Shown: one piece after another, positions 18,422 to 30,640 of the stretch | How the letters are laid out: every line of letters begins with the position of its first letter | Numbering within the stretch: position 1 is the first letter of the stretch | Source: Haplomitrium mnioides | Lineage: Eukaryota; Marchantiophyta; Haplomitriopsida; Calobryales | NCBI GenBank assembly: GCA_049999725.1 | Contig: JBNGIS010022626.1 | Location: forward strand, 1-42,887 | Length of the DNA stretch: 42,887 nt | Direction of reading: 5' to 3' | The notes under the pieces: model-generated | The model's database searches: none | What the model saw: the letters and a program-made list of their open reading frames with translations, nothing else | What the model was told of the DNA's origin: nothing | Translations under genes and position numbers: made by a program

Positions 18422-21216
18422 CGTTTTCAACACGAGAGTAGCTCAATAATTTTTAATTTTTTTTGAAATTACCTTCTTCTCATAAGCTCCACACATTTTT
18501 TTCTTTCAAAATCTATTCAGGAATCCAAATTTGCTTCCTTCTACACTCTAATATATTCAAATTTTAAGTTTTCTTCATATAATAACTTTATATAATATAA
18601 TAATATATTATATTCTTTCTTCAAGCTCATACACAACGATCATTCATAGATTTGAAAATTTTTAGAAGCAGATCTCAGCCATTTTTCGACATTTCTACGT
18701 TTGATTTGAAGCAAAAGTGGGTTCGCCAAGGGATTGCGACCCTATCAATGATGAAATTTTAAAGTGATTCATCCAGAATTGGATGAAATTATTGAATTCA
18801 TCAATTTGAAGGTGAGCTCAAGTTTTTTATCAAGCTGACTTGATTCAAGATTCAAGATTTATTCAATCAATCTAAACAGACATGAAGGACATCAACTGAA
18901 TAGGAATCAACTATTGTTATTTGAAGAAGTCCAATTCAATTTCATATTGTTGTTTGATGAAGATTTGTAAATAAATCGACGTAGATCTTGAAGCTGAGTG
19001 ACAGGCGGTTTCTTGTGAGAAGATTATTCTAGTGGACAACAGGTTTTCACGATTCTATGAAGATCACAGAAGGCAGATGATTGATGCAAGATTGATTAAA
19101 ATTTTATGAAGACTCATCAAATCTCACATAATTGATCAAGTTGTGAAGAAACATTCAACAAAGGACTTTGAATGTCAGAAACGCAAGAAATCACATTTTC
19201 GGCAATTCTTGACGAGTTAAGTTGAAAGTTTGAAGAGATTTCATCTGGTATTTTTTGAAAGTTTGACATTTGCAAGGTTGAATCAGTGATATATCACATT
19301 TTTGGCAAAAGTTTGACCACAAGACACGATCAAAGATTCTAAAAGTTTGAACAACTAGACATTTTAGAAATGTGGAGAAACAATGACACATTGGTGTTTC
19401 GTCAAACTTTTCTAAAGTAATCTTAAAGTTTGAAAATTTTTATTCGAAGGAGTAGGAAAGTTCAAAAGGGCTTCTATCAGTGAATATTGGTGATATACCA
19501 TCGCTTCATAAGAGATATGAATATTTTATTGAATGTTCAAAATAGAGTCTGAGTGAAAGCCAAAAGTTTGAATGAAAGAAGGGAAACTCAACGACAAAAC
19601 TAAGACATATCAACGTTTTGGTAAGAATCATAAAATATTAAAAGCTCAAAACTTCTACTTCGGTGTTTCGTGAGAGTTTGAAAGAAGGGGAACTTCAAGT
19701 GGTGAAAGGATGAAAAATCTCTATTTTGGTAGTTTGTGAAGAAGAAAAATTTTATATAAAACTATTCTAGCTCGGAGGGGAAGCTTGCCCTTTTGTTTTT
19801 TGGACCTATTCCTAAGCGTCACATGTCGTCTATCAATTGGAGATGATAGAGCCAAACCCCACCCCCAGATGCAGGGAGAAAAGGGGTCTCTATTAAGTAA
19901 CCATCGAAGGTTATTGCAAATGCAGACTTATATACATGAAGGTGTTTTTCATAGTTTGCTTGTGGGACTAAATGCAAGTCCCTCGTTAAGCAATGTCAGC
20001 TGTGGTACCGGACCATATTTCCAAAGCTAGAGATTCATTCCCAGACCTATTAAGTCCGCCAAAGCTGTCAGATTGATACCGAACCTACGCTAAGTTCTTG
20101 TCGAAGCCCACATTTCTCCCGAACCTATTTTATGTACCGAACCTAATTTCTTTTCAATGTGAGAACAATGATCATTCAATCGATTGATTTGTGCATTTTA
20201 AGCAACCATTTTGAAATCTGAAGACATATATTTGATCGCCAGCTCCAAGCAATTCTTTCAAGTTATTATTTGTTGCATATGGTTGAGAAATCAAAATGAA
20301 TTGAGTGCTACAGTTTCTAGTTTTGCATGTTACTCTTCATAACAAGACTGTTATGACATCAAAGTGATTCTTTCCAAGTGAAAGTGATCAATTTCCATTC
20401 ATAAATGTTTGACTGTTGGAGATACATCATGGTACACATCATATGTGAAAGGTGTCTATTTTTCAAGTCAATCAAGAAGTGTCCAGATCAACAATTTTGA
20501 TTCCAAGACACTTAGTTTGAACAACTTGGAAACTGACATATATCCACAATAGTTTTCCTACCTTTTCATACATATTGGAGTCACATTTGGATAGACTTTC
20601 ATATCTGATCACTCAATTTTCACATTCTGAGACATCCATATTCTGTTTTTCATTTGACAGAAACTTCATATTAGAAAATTTGACAGTATTTAATACAAAT
20701 ACATTCTTCATTAACTTTGAACTTGCAACAGCATTGTAAGCACAGCTAAATCTATAAGTGTAAAAAGATTAGCTACTGCTATATCTATACTTTAGAGTTT
20801 AATTTTTACATAGTATCAATTATTGTTATACCTGTAAGAGGAGACTGACCAGTTGTCTCAACAATCTATTGAGATTTTGAGAAGATCACAACTAGTCCAC
20901 ATTGCTTCCTTTTCAATACAGTGTATTCTCAGACAATATATTCAGAAGTTTTCAAAAATATCTACTTTCAAGAATTGATTCAAGAATTCAAAGGATAAGT
21001 TTGCACATTCAAGGATATTACATCAACTTGTGCAGACTATATCTTAAAATTGAAGCTACATCAACATCTAGAATATTGTGAATATATAAAAGAGGCATAT
21101 TGTTGATATTTCCACCTGTTTTCTGAAAGATTAGAAGATCAACAACTTGCCTGCAGCAAGCATAACAGGGACTATACTTCACATATAACTTATGTTATAC
21201 AAAACTGCTTTATCTA
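18422..21216 (+). other. Copia leader region, non-coding
   Basis: About 2.8 kb between the 5' LTR and gag. Positions 19150-19760 are rich in an AAAGTTTGA-type word. Positions 19776-20150 are richer in GC, with repeated ACCGAACCTA and CCTATT phrases, and look unlike their surroundings. The frame at 19785-20030 is not recognised. From about 20797 the sequence is repeated at 25844. No gene is supported. Confidence 0.5.
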
Positions 21217-22213
21217 TTGTTTTTCAGAGTTGCAAAGAGTTTAACATTTTGGATTTTCTGCATTTTGATAAATCTTTCTTTTATCTTCCAACCTTCAAAA
21301 CTTTTCTGCATTCAAAAAATAGAAAAATTAAACTTTAAACAGTTGACAATTGAAGAAGACAACTATCTCTCCTGGTCACTGGATGCTGCAGCCCATATGG
21401 TTTCTAAGGGATTGGAGACCACAATCTTGGCAGATGAGGACATAACATTACAACAGAAAGCCCAGACATTGGTCTTCTTGAGGCACCATCTCTCTGATTC
21501 TCTCAAAATTCAGTATCTAAATAAGAGTAATCCCAGAATTCTCTCGGATAACTTGAAAGAAAGATTTGACCATACAAAAATATAACACTAAATTATTCAG
21601 AATAACATCTCACCTGGCATTATGTGGACATCCAATTTCTCAAGAGGAACAAATTGAAAAAACATTATCAATGTTTCATACAATCAATATGATTCTGTCT
21701 GCACTATACAGAAACATGAATTTCTCTACTTATTGTGAACTTATAGCCTATTTACTATTAGTAGAGAAACATCACAATTTACTGATGAAGAATTCCAAAT
21801 ACCGACCCCCAAGTACCCTACCTCAAAATCCTACACTTGAAGCTCATTATTCCAAACCTACAAATAATAGAGGTATGTCTAGAACAAGGGCCAGATATGG
21901 TTCCTTCAGACATAATTCTCAAAGGAGTAAAACTCCTATGAATGGCAGGAATCAGCAATTCAGGGGGAGAGGAAGGAGCATGGGCAACTTTGCACGTTTC
22001 TATCAAAGAGGAAGAAGAGGAGGCAGGAATACATACAATAATAGAAACCAACCATCCTCAAGCAACACAAGAAGACCAATTGTTTGCAGCAGATGTGGGA
22101 CCATCGGGCATACTACTAAAGTTTGCAGAATCCCAACACATTTGGTCACACTTTATGTTAAAGACAAAAGCCAGAAATCTGCAACAGAGAATCATGGGGT
22201 CTTTATGGAATAG
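21217..22213 (+). pseudogene. Copia gag, first copy (broken)
   Basis: Gag of the first tandem copy. The initiator ATG seen in copy 2 is ATA here (about 21322). The capsid-like part has KLNFKQLTIEEDNYLSWSLD and LRHHLSDSLKIQYL. A deletion of about 70 bases near 21580 removes the segment that in copy 2 reads LPKARHDWVNLR. After a frame change come a basic RG-rich stretch and a zinc knuckle CSRCGTIGHTTKVC (C-x2-C-x4-H-x4-C, about 22087-22128), which packages RNA in intact elements. Confidence 0.85.
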
Positions 22214-22486
22214 ATGGATATCCTTAGCGATTATATCGACAAGGAAGAGAATATGAATATCCCAGAAATGAACATGATTAAGTGTATAAATTCTATACTT
22301 CCTCTTGATGACATCCATACCTGTATTATTGGCAGTGACAATACTCATACTATTTTAAAATGCAGGTCCTATTTTACCAAGCTGACACTCTCACACCAAA
22401 AGGTGGCCACTGTCATGGGCAACAACCATTTTGAAGAAGGAAAAAGACCAGCAACTATCAGATTGCCACAAGGGACTGTCATACAT
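22214..22486 (+). pseudogene. Copia protease, first copy (cut by LTR fragment)
   Basis: Translation DDIHTCIIGSDNTHTILKCR shows the protease active-site region, where copy 2 has the expected D-S-G (IIDSGSTH). Here it is G-S-D, so the catalytic aspartate motif is lost. The reading frame runs to RLPQGTVIH and is then broken by the foreign LTR piece at 22487. Confidence 0.8.
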
Positions 22487-24291
22487 TGCCGTAGTACAGC
22501 AATGGCACTCCAGCCCTGAGAAGAGCAACCATAGATCGAACCACACAAGATCTATATAAAAATTTGCTCTTAAATTGATTTTACGAACTTTCGAGATTCC
22601 TTAAAGAGTTCTGAAACTGCACTCTATCAGTTCAGAGATGAACCACTCTCCTTCTCTAGGTCTGACAACCCTCTCTCTACCAAAACCATACACAAACTCT
22701 TCTAACTACTCACATAATAGAACAACAACCAAGAATTACACAAATTGCATGACTGACATCTCTAGGATAAGAAAACTAATGTACAAGCTGATTTTAAACT
22801 TGAGTTGTATCAGAGATGTTCCCAAGCAACCAGTTAACCAACTTGCTTGAAACTCTCAAACCACCACTCTAGTGCCTACCTTCATTACACCACTTCACTT
22901 CCCTCAAACTGGAAACTCAAGCCACTCCAATCCAATATATCCCAAAGCTTGATGCTGAGAACTCAGCTATGGAACGATCCTCCTAATCTCACATCCAACT
23001 ACTATTCCTCCAACCACACGTTACTCTGTTTATTTGTGAAATGCCCACCTATTCCATAGGCACATACAATCTTGATCACTAATTGCTCTACTGCAACCCA
23101 CCAACCAGCATCCACTAATTGGAAAATCACAAAAGGTTCTCTCTTTAAGAATTTAAAACATTAACACACACACAGAACAAAACAGAACAGAACTCAGAGC
23201 AGAATTGACTTGCTACTAAACTTCCCACATATTACAACTTGGAACTCAGAACCTAGACCCACCAGTAGAAAACACTCGAGTACCCTTTGACATGCCCTTC
23301 TCTAATGCAATCTGTCTGATTTCTTCAATTGAAAACCTGTAGAACGTTCACCAACCAACTCTAACTTCAAATCCTTGTTCCTTCATCATACTACTCCTTC
23401 TCAATCTGCAATCAACAACAAGAGCAGAGGACCTCATAGACAAGAATCTCCTAAATTTTACTTGAAGCACTAATGTACAATGAGACAACCCAGCAAAACA
23501 GGAACTCGCCAACAGGCTTGCACCCTCTGTTCTGCTCAATTGACAAGTAATAGTTCAAAAAAACTAACTTACTTCTCTTCCTAAGTTCTCTTTCTTACTA
23601 GGCTTCCAACAAGAACTATCAACTAACAATAAGTTTTTAAACTAAACAACTCGCTTTTACTAACTTATATTAACTTCACTCACAATAAGAACTAATTACT
23701 AACATTTGTTCTTATACTAATTTTTGAACTTTCACTAACTCTTCATTTCCTCTCTTTTTGATTTCGAACTTTTCAAATTCTATCAAGTAGTTGTTTCGCC
23801 CTTATTGAACTTTCAAACTTTCAATTCGACTTCCACAATCAACACAAAAACCATGATAAAGCACCGCTTTGCCCTTCAAACTCCACTTTGTAGTTGCTCT
23901 TCCTCAACAATCCTCAATCACGCATAATACTAACAAGTCACTACTTCACTTATCACCATTTCGCCTATCACTGTTTCGCCTTCCAATCTGTCGCTTACGT
24001 TCCATCGAATACCTCAGAACGGATCCCTTTTAACCAGGGATTCCACTTTGTAACCCCACTCGGAACCCTCTTAACTGGGGCTCCCCACCACGGATGCCCA
24101 CACGGACATGCATCGGATCCCATGGATCCCCACTTCAGACTTACCACAAATCTCCCTTAACTGGGGCACCCCACATCGGAGGACGCAGTTCTGATCCGTA
24201 TTTCGGACTCACAGACCTTTCTTCATTCTTTTTCAAATCCAACTTGTTCCTTTAAAAATTTAATTCCACCTTATTCAAATGTTCTTCGCAT
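22487..24291 (+). mobile_element. Truncated LTR related to the 14910-17814 solo LTR
   Basis: Starts TGCCGTAGTACAGCAATGG, parallel to TGTCGTAGCACAGTAGTGG of the solo LTR, and stays alignable to about 16720 of that LTR, including the AACCNGGG repeat block (24020-24180). The last roughly 1.1 kb, with the TATA box, is missing. So are about 35 bases of copia sequence that should follow, so a deletion removed the 3' part and the right flank. This explains the lack of a target duplication. Its reading frames are not genes. Confidence 0.8.
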
Positions 24292-25843
24292 AGAAACCTA
24301 GTAAGTTTTTGTGATATATGAGACAATCGGTATCACATACATACCAAAACTTGTAAAAATCAGGAAGTGTTGCATTTATTAAAGCACACTCCTGAAGGAT
24401 CTGAAATAAAAAAAAACACTTTTTGCATACCCTCTTGGTTTCTGTATTACGCAAATAAAAAACTATCATACTCATGCAAAAACAATCGATCATACTATTT
24501 TATGTCATAATCGCTTAGGACATCCAAGCACTACAATGTTTCGTAACATTCATAAAGTGATCCGATCCGTTCCTCAAGCATAAAGCCATCCATGATCGAA
24601 AGACCATGCATTCATTGTTCTCAAGGCAAACTTGCCTTACGTCCAATGATTTCCAAGACAATTCTGGAAATTCCAAAGTTCCTTGAGAGAATACACACAG
24701 ATGTTTGTGGTCCTATTGATCCACCTAGTGGACCCTTTCGATACTTCTTGGTGATAATCTGCGCTTCCACAAAATGGTCACAAGTATCACTACTATCTAC
24801 TCGTAATCTTGTCTTCCCAAGGATATTGGCACACATTCTGAAATTGAAAGCTCAATTTCCAGAAAGTCCAATAAAAGTCCTACGAGTTGACAATGCGAGG
24901 GAGTTTACATCCAAAACTTTTGATGACTTTTGCATCACTATGGGCATAGATACCTAATACTCTGTGGCACATGTCCATTTTCAAAATGGAATAGCCGAAA
25001 GAGTTATACATAGCATTCAAATGATTGCTAGGCCTATGTTAATGCAGACCAATTTACCGATTTTTGCATGGGGCTATGCAGCACTACATGCTGCATCATT
25101 ATTAAAATATCAACCATCAGCTTTTAATTCACTATCACCTCAACTTGCCTATAGTCAGACACCAGACTTATCCCGTCTGCGAGTTTTCGGTTTTCATGTC
25201 TTAGTTCCAATTATAGGACTGAAAAGGACTAAGATGGGAACTCAGAGGCAAAAAGGCATTTATGTGGGATATGACTCACTGTCTATTATACACTATCTGG
25301 AACCATCCATAGCTGATGTGTTTCAAGCTAGATTAGCTGATTTCCATTTTTATGAGGATATATTTCCATCTCTTTTTGAAGATAAAAATTCTTCATTACC
25401 AAAAAAACTCTAATAGGAGAATATATCCACTACATGGATAGATCAAAGAACAAGGCAAGGTGAGGATGAAGTCAAGAGACTTCTTCACTTGGCTAAAACA
25501 GTCAAACAATTGCCATATTCTCTTAATGAAATTGCAAAAGTAACTAGGTCACATATTCCTAAGGTGAATATTCCTACAAGAATTTAGGATATTTCAAAAC
25601 CAACAGTTGACAAAGTACCAAGGCAAAAGAGAGGACGCCCTCTTGGCTCAAAAGACTCTCAACCTAGGCAAAAATTTTTGACTAAGAGGACTACATTCTC
25701 AGCTGATGTCATGAAAGCATCTTGGTCTACACCTTTATTATGTCAGCCAACTATTTCCTTATTGGAATACCTTGATAATCAAGAGATCTCAATCCACTAT
25801 ATGGATACAGAGGTTATATGGAAAAGAGAGAGATGGATGTTGT
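24292..25843 (+). pseudogene. Copia integrase and start of connector, first copy (broken)
   Basis: Resumes after the LTR fragment with a broken gag-pre-integrase domain (24292-24590), then integrase: CIHC of the zinc site (about 24607), HTDVCGPID with the first acidic residue (about 24695), VLRVDNAREFTS with the second (about 24880) and FQNGIAERVIHSIQ with the glutamate (about 24980). A stop (TAA) lies near 24957. After integrase the connector runs to a GAGAGAG tract near 25830, where the sequence jumps back to leader sequence. Confidence 0.85.
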
Positions 25844-26372
25844 ACTTCAGAGTTTAATTTTTACAGAGTATCAATTATTGTTGTTATTGTAAGAGGAGAC
25901 TGACCAGTTGCCTCAACAATCTATTGAGATTTTGAGAAGATCACAACTAGTCCACAATGTTTCCTTATCAATACAGTGTATTCTTAGACAACATATTCAT
26001 AAGTTTTCAAAAATATCTACTTTCCAGAAGCGATTCAAGAATTCAGAGGATCAGTTTGCACATTCAAGGATATTACATCAACTTTTGTAGACTGTATTTG
26101 AAAACTGAAGCTACATCAACATCTGGAATATTGTGAAGATATACAAGAGGCTTATTTCTGATATTTTCACATGTTTTCTGAAAGATTAGAAGATCAACAA
26201 CTTGCCTGCATCAAATATAGCAGGGACTATACTTCACATGTAACTTATGTTATACAAAACTGCTTTATCTGTTGTTTCTAGAGTTGAAAAGAGTTTAACA
26301 TTTTGGATTTTCTACACTTTGATATATCTATCATTTATCATCCAATCTTTAAAACTCTTCTACATTCTAAAA
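25844..26372 (+). repeat. Second copy of the copia leader 3' part
   Basis: From TACTTCAGAGTTTAATTTTTAC this segment matches 20797 onward (TACTTTAGAGTTTAATTTTTAC) up to gag. It marks the junction of the internal tandem duplication. The frame 25908-26090 is non-coding leader. Confidence 0.85.
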
Positions 26373-27315
26373 ATGGAAAAATTAAAATTTAAACAGTTGA
26401 CCATTGAAGGAGACAATTATCTCTCATGGTCACTGGATGCAGCATCCCATCTGGTTTCTAAGGGATTGGAGACCACAATCCTGACAGATGAGGACATAAT
26501 ATTACAATAGAAAGCCCAAACCTTGTTCTTCCTGAGGCACCATCTCTATGATTCTCTCAAAATTCCGTATCTAACTGAGAGTAATCCTATAATTCTCTGG
26601 GAGAACTTGAAAGAAAGATTTGACCACACAAAAACAATCCATTTGCCTAAAGCAAGGCATGATTGGGTCAATCTAAGAGCTCAAAATTTTTCTTCCATTT
26701 CTAAATATAACAATGAATTGTTCAGAATAACACCTCAGTTGATATTATGTGGACATCCAGTTTCTCAAGAGGAACAAATTGAAAAAACATTATCCATGTT
26801 TTATACAACCAACATGATTTTGTCTCCTCAATATAGAAACATGAATTTCTCTACTTATTCTGAACTTATAGCCTATTTACTGTTAGCAGAGAAACATCAA
26901 GATTTACTGATGAAGAATTCCAAAGTAAGACCCCTCAAGTACCCTACCTCAAAATCCTATACTTGAAGCTCATTATTCCAAGCCTACAAATAACAGAGGT
27001 ATGTCTAGAACAAGGGCCAGATATGGTTCCTTTATACATAATTCTCAAAGGGGTAAAACTCTTATGAATGGCAGGAATCAGCAATTAAGGGAGAGAGGAA
27101 GGGGTAGGGGCAACTCTGCACATTTCTATCAAAGAGGAAGAAGAGGAGGCAAGAATACATACAATAACAGAAACCAATCATCCTCAAGCAACACAAGAAG
27201 ACCAATTGTTTGCAGTAGATGTGGGACCATCGGGCATACTACTAAAGTTTGCATAATCCCAACACATTTGGTCGCACTTTATACTAAAGACAAAAGCCAA
27301 AAATATGCAACATAG
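26373..27315 (+). pseudogene. Copia gag, second copy (broken)
   Basis: Starts MEKLKFKQLTIEGDNYLSWS at 26373, the most likely true start because the leader homology ends there and E-K-L-x-F follows in both copies. One stop (TAG, 26508) and one frameshift near 26935 interrupt it. It keeps the LPKARHDWVNLRAQNFSS region lost from copy 1, an RG-rich tract (about 27090-27150) and the zinc knuckle CSRCGTIGHTTKVC (about 27213-27254). Confidence 0.88.
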
Positions 27316-27339
27316 AATCATGGGGTCTTTATGGCATAG

Positions 27340-27936
27340 ATGGATACCCTTAGCGATTATATCGATAAGGAAGAGGATATGAATATCCCAAAAATGAACA
27401 TGATTCAGTGTACAAATTCTATACTTCCTCTTGATGACATCCATACTTGTATTATTGACAGTGGTAGTACTCATCCTATTTTAAAATGCAGGTCTTATTT
27501 TACCAAGTTGATGCCCTCACACCGAAAGGTGACCACTATCATGGGCAGCAATCAGGTCGAAGAAGGAAAAGGACCAGCAACTATCAGATTGCCACAAGGG
27601 GCTGTCCTACATATCAGATCAGCCATATATGCTCCAAGTGCAACTAGAAACTTAATAAGTTTTTGTGATATACGAGACAATGGGTATCACATACATACTA
27701 GCCCTTGTAAAAATCATGAAGTGTTGCATTTATTGAAGCACACTTCTGAAGAATCTGAAATAAAAGAAACACTTTTTGCGTACCCTCTTGGTTTCTTTAT
27801 TACGCAAATACAAAACTATCATACTCATGAAAAAGCAATCGATCATACTATTTTATGTCATAATCGCTTAGGACATCCAGACACTACAATGTTTCGTAAC
27901 ATTCAGAAAGTGATCCGATCCGTTCCTCAAGCATAA
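27340..27936 (+). pseudogene. Copia protease and gag-pre-integrase, second copy
   Basis: MDTLSDYIDKEED starts an open stretch. The aspartic protease motif IIDSGSTHPI lies at about 27450-27480 and is intact. Further on, the pre-integrase zinc region reads LCHNRLGHPDTTMFRNI (about 27855-27905), with the two histidines of the HHCC site. It ends in a stop at 27934, just before the CIHC half of the zinc site in the next open stretch. Confidence 0.88.
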
Positions 27937-27944
27937 ATCCATCC

Positions 27945-28796
27945 ATGATCGAAAGACCATGTATTCATTGTTCTCAAGACAACTTGGCCTTACATCTAGC
28001 GATTTCCAAGACAATTCTAGAAATTCCAAATTTCCTTGAAAGAGTACACGCAGATGTTTGTGGTCATATTGATCCACCTAGTGGACCCTTTCGATACTTC
28101 TTGGTGATCATTTGCGCTTCCACAAAATGGTCACAAATATCATTACCATCTATCCATAATCTTGTCTTCTGGAGGATATTGGCACACACCCTGAAAATGA
28201 AATCTCAATTTCCAGAAAGTCCAATAAAAGTCCTACGAGTTGACAATGCGGGGGAGTTTACATCCAAAACTTTTGATGAATTTTGCATGACTATGGGTAT
28301 AGATACCCAATACTCTATGGCATATGTCCATTTTCAAAATGGAATAGCCGAAAGAGTTATACGCAACATTCAAATGATTGCTAGGCCTATGTTAATGCAA
28401 ACCAATTTACCGATTTCTGCATGGGGCCATGCAGTACTACATGCTGGATCATTATTAAAATATCGACCATTAGCTTTTAGTTCATTATCACCTCACCAAC
28501 TTGCCTATGGTGAGATGCCAGACTTATCCCATCTACGAGTTTTCAGTTGTCAAGTCTTAGTTCCAATTATCGGACCAAAAAAGACTAAGATGGGACCTTT
28601 GAGGCAAAAAGGCATTTATGCAAGATATGACTCACTTTCTATTATACGCTATCTGGAACCATCCAAAGCTGATGTGTTTCAAGCCAAATTAGCTAATTGC
28701 CATTTCTGTGAGGATATATTTCCATCTCTTTTTGAAGATAAAAATTCTTCATTACCAAAAAACTCCAATGGGAGAATATATCCACTATATGGATAG
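27945..28796 (+). pseudogene. Copia integrase, second copy
   Basis: CIHCSQ completes the zinc site. The DDE triad is visible as HADVCGHID (about 28045), VLRVDNAGEFTS (about 28230) and FQNGIAERVIRNIQ (about 28335). The C-terminal part includes SHLRVFSCQVLVP and GPLRQKGIYARYDSLSI, the usual copia GKxG/Y-x-G-Y-like region. The frame closes at 28796. This is the best preserved domain of the element. Confidence 0.9.
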
Positions 28797-29195
28797 ATCA
28801 AATAATAAGGCAAGGTGAGGATGAAGTCAAGAGACTTCTTCACTTGGCTAAAACAATCGAACAATTGCTAGATTCTTTTAATGAAATTGCAAAGATAACT
28901 AGGTCACATATTCTTGCAAGAGTTCAGGATATTTCAAAACCAACAGTTGACCAAGTATTAAGTCAAAATAGAGAATGCTCTCTTGGCTCAAAAGACTCTC
29001 AACCTAGGCAAAAAGTTTTGATTAAGAGAACTACATTCTGAGTTGATGTTATGAAAGCATCTTGGTCTACACCTTTAAAGCATCTTGGTCTACACCTTTA
29101 CTATCTCAGCCAACTATTTCTTTATTGGAATACCCTGATAATCAAGAGATCTTGATCCATTATATAGATACAGGGGTTATATGGCAAAGAGAGAG
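28797..29195 (+). pseudogene. Copia connector before the missing reverse transcriptase
   Basis: Remnant linker (ISKPTVDQVLSQNRECSLGS) ending at the GAGAGAG tract. A 22-base segment (AAGCATCTTGGTCTACACCT and two more bases) is tandemly doubled at about 29055-29098. The reverse-transcriptase core, including the YVDD motif, should follow but is absent; the sequence passes directly to RNase H-side residues. Confidence 0.75.
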
Positions 29196-29935
29196 TATAG
29201 ACAAAGATATTTTCCAAAAACGGAAAGACATAGAGCCAATCTTTGGATCTGAGATACCATATCTCTCCGTTATAGGAGCTCTTATGTATCTTGCTAATCA
29301 AACACACCATGATATTTCCTTTGCCATGAACTTGCTTGCAAGACATAGTTCACAACCTATTATAAGGTATTGGAATTGTATCAAACATATTTTCATATAC
29401 TTTCAAGGCACAATTGACATGGGACTATTTTTCCCGACTAATATTGATCAAATCCTTACCGACTATGCAAATGCATGATACCTATTGAATCCTGATTATG
29501 CTAAATCCCAAACTAGTTATGTATTCTTATATGGCTCTATAGCTATATCATGGAAAAGTACAAAGCATACTTTGACTTGTACATCCTCAAACCATGCAGA
29601 GATTATTGCTATGTATGAAGCTAGTAGGAAGTCCATACACCTACAAAGTATGCTTGATCATGTTCATTTGCATTGTGGTTTGCCTTGTATATCTGATCCT
29701 ACTATTATTTTTGAAGATAACTTGGCATGTGTACAACAGGTCTCACATGGATTTATTAAAGGAGACTGCATAAAACACATCACTTCAAAGTTTTTCTTCA
29801 CTCATAAGTAGCTTGATGACACTATTTTTATGCACGTTATCTCCAGTAAGGAGAATATTGCCGATATATTTACTAAGGCTTTACCTTCAGCACTGCATCA
29901 TCATTTTTGTCATCTACTTGGCTTACAAAGATTAT
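29196..29935 (+). pseudogene. Copia reverse transcriptase end and RNase H
   Basis: Begins DKDIFQKRKDIEPIFGSEIP. It continues YLSVIGALMYLANQTHHDIS, the conserved segment after the copia reverse-transcriptase fingers and palm, and then RNase H: TYLAAE-like region as SSNHAEIIAMYEAS, FEDNLACVQQV and HITSKFFFTHK. The ending NIADIFTKALPS lies at about 29858-29893. A few stops are present. Its presence without the catalytic palm shows an internal deletion of several hundred bases. Confidence 0.88.
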
Positions 29936-30322
29936 CGACTTTATTATCATGACTTCATGAACTATTCTTTTATTATTTTGTCGACATCATTATTTTTATC
30001 TCCAATGTATCTTTATATTCTATTTTTTGCTCATGGTATCTTTTTCAAGTTTCATATGATCATCATTTTCAGATTATTTATTTGGCCTATAGTCGATTTT
30101 CTTATTATTACTTCTCTCTTTTGGTCACTATATGACTTCTATATCTATTTATAAATGGTGATTGTACTCTTTCCCTTGTTAGATTATGAGAGGGTTTTAA
30201 TGAGGCAACACCTTTATATTTCATATGGATTTATTTTGGAGTGTTGGTGGTATTTTCTCATAAGTTTCATATCTATCTTACGCATGGTTACAATATTCCC
30301 CATGTTATAACCATGGGGGCAG
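29936..30322 (+). other. Copia 3' untranslated region and polypurine tract
   Basis: AT-rich stretch after pol. The frame 29813-30154 is a shadow running into the 3' region and has no family features. ATGGGGGCAG at 30313-30322 directly abuts the 3' LTR and is the polypurine primer for plus-strand synthesis. Confidence 0.7.
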
Positions 30323-30606
30323 TATTATAATGCATTTAGTAAGATGATTAGGCTAATTTAGCATTAGTCTTTAAGCTATAATTATACTCTATGATTAGGA
30401 TTAGGGTTAGTGCTAATCCTATATGATTAACATGTTACCTTACATTCCTATTTCCTTTGTACATTATGAGATATATGAGATTGAGATATTGAGGAGAGAG
30501 AAGAGAAGGAGACGAAGAGTTGATGCTTGATTACACATGCTTGTACTTCATATGTTTCCACATTCTTCATTTGGATTGCATGAGCTAATGGGCCTAACGC
30601 TCAACA
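30323..30606 (+). repeat. Copia 3' LTR
   Basis: TATTATAATGCATTTAG...CTCAACA, 284 bases, the same length as the 5' LTR and without indels between them. It is followed by ATTCG, the probable target duplication, and then by the continuing E1 intron. Confidence 0.9.
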
Positions 30607-30640
30607 ATTCGTAGCTTGTTTTCTTTTTCATGTCAACAAA

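Larger units (their letters stand above)
18138..30606 (+). mobile_element. Ty1/copia LTR retrotransposon with tandemly duplicated gag-integrase segment
   Basis: Two 284-base LTRs (18138-18421, 30323-30606), about 92 percent identical by eye, flank a gag-protease-integrase-RNase H order typical of copia. Flanks ATTCA (18133) and ATTCG (30607) are a probable 5-base target duplication with one change. The leader is unusually long (18422-21216). A segment is present twice (about 20797-25843 and 25844 to about 29195). The first copy has a foreign LTR fragment inside, and the reverse-transcriptase core is missing from both. Stops and frameshifts are frequent, so the element is dead and probably needed help even before decay. 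It lies in an intron of E1 gene 2. Confidence 0.9.

Noticed and set aside
19785-20030. Possible organelle-derived gene fragment in the copia leader
   Set aside because: I could not match it to any plastid or mitochondrial gene; only the composition differs.
21942-22256. Open frame overlapping copia gag and protease
   Set aside because: Shadow frame of the zinc-knuckle region; the conserved frame is the one with CSRCGTIGHTTKVC.
29813-30154. 113-codon hydrophobic frame after copia RNase H
   Set aside because: Its first part overlaps the RNase H end (NIADIFTKALPS in another frame) and the rest is AT-rich 3' region; hydrophobicity follows from composition.
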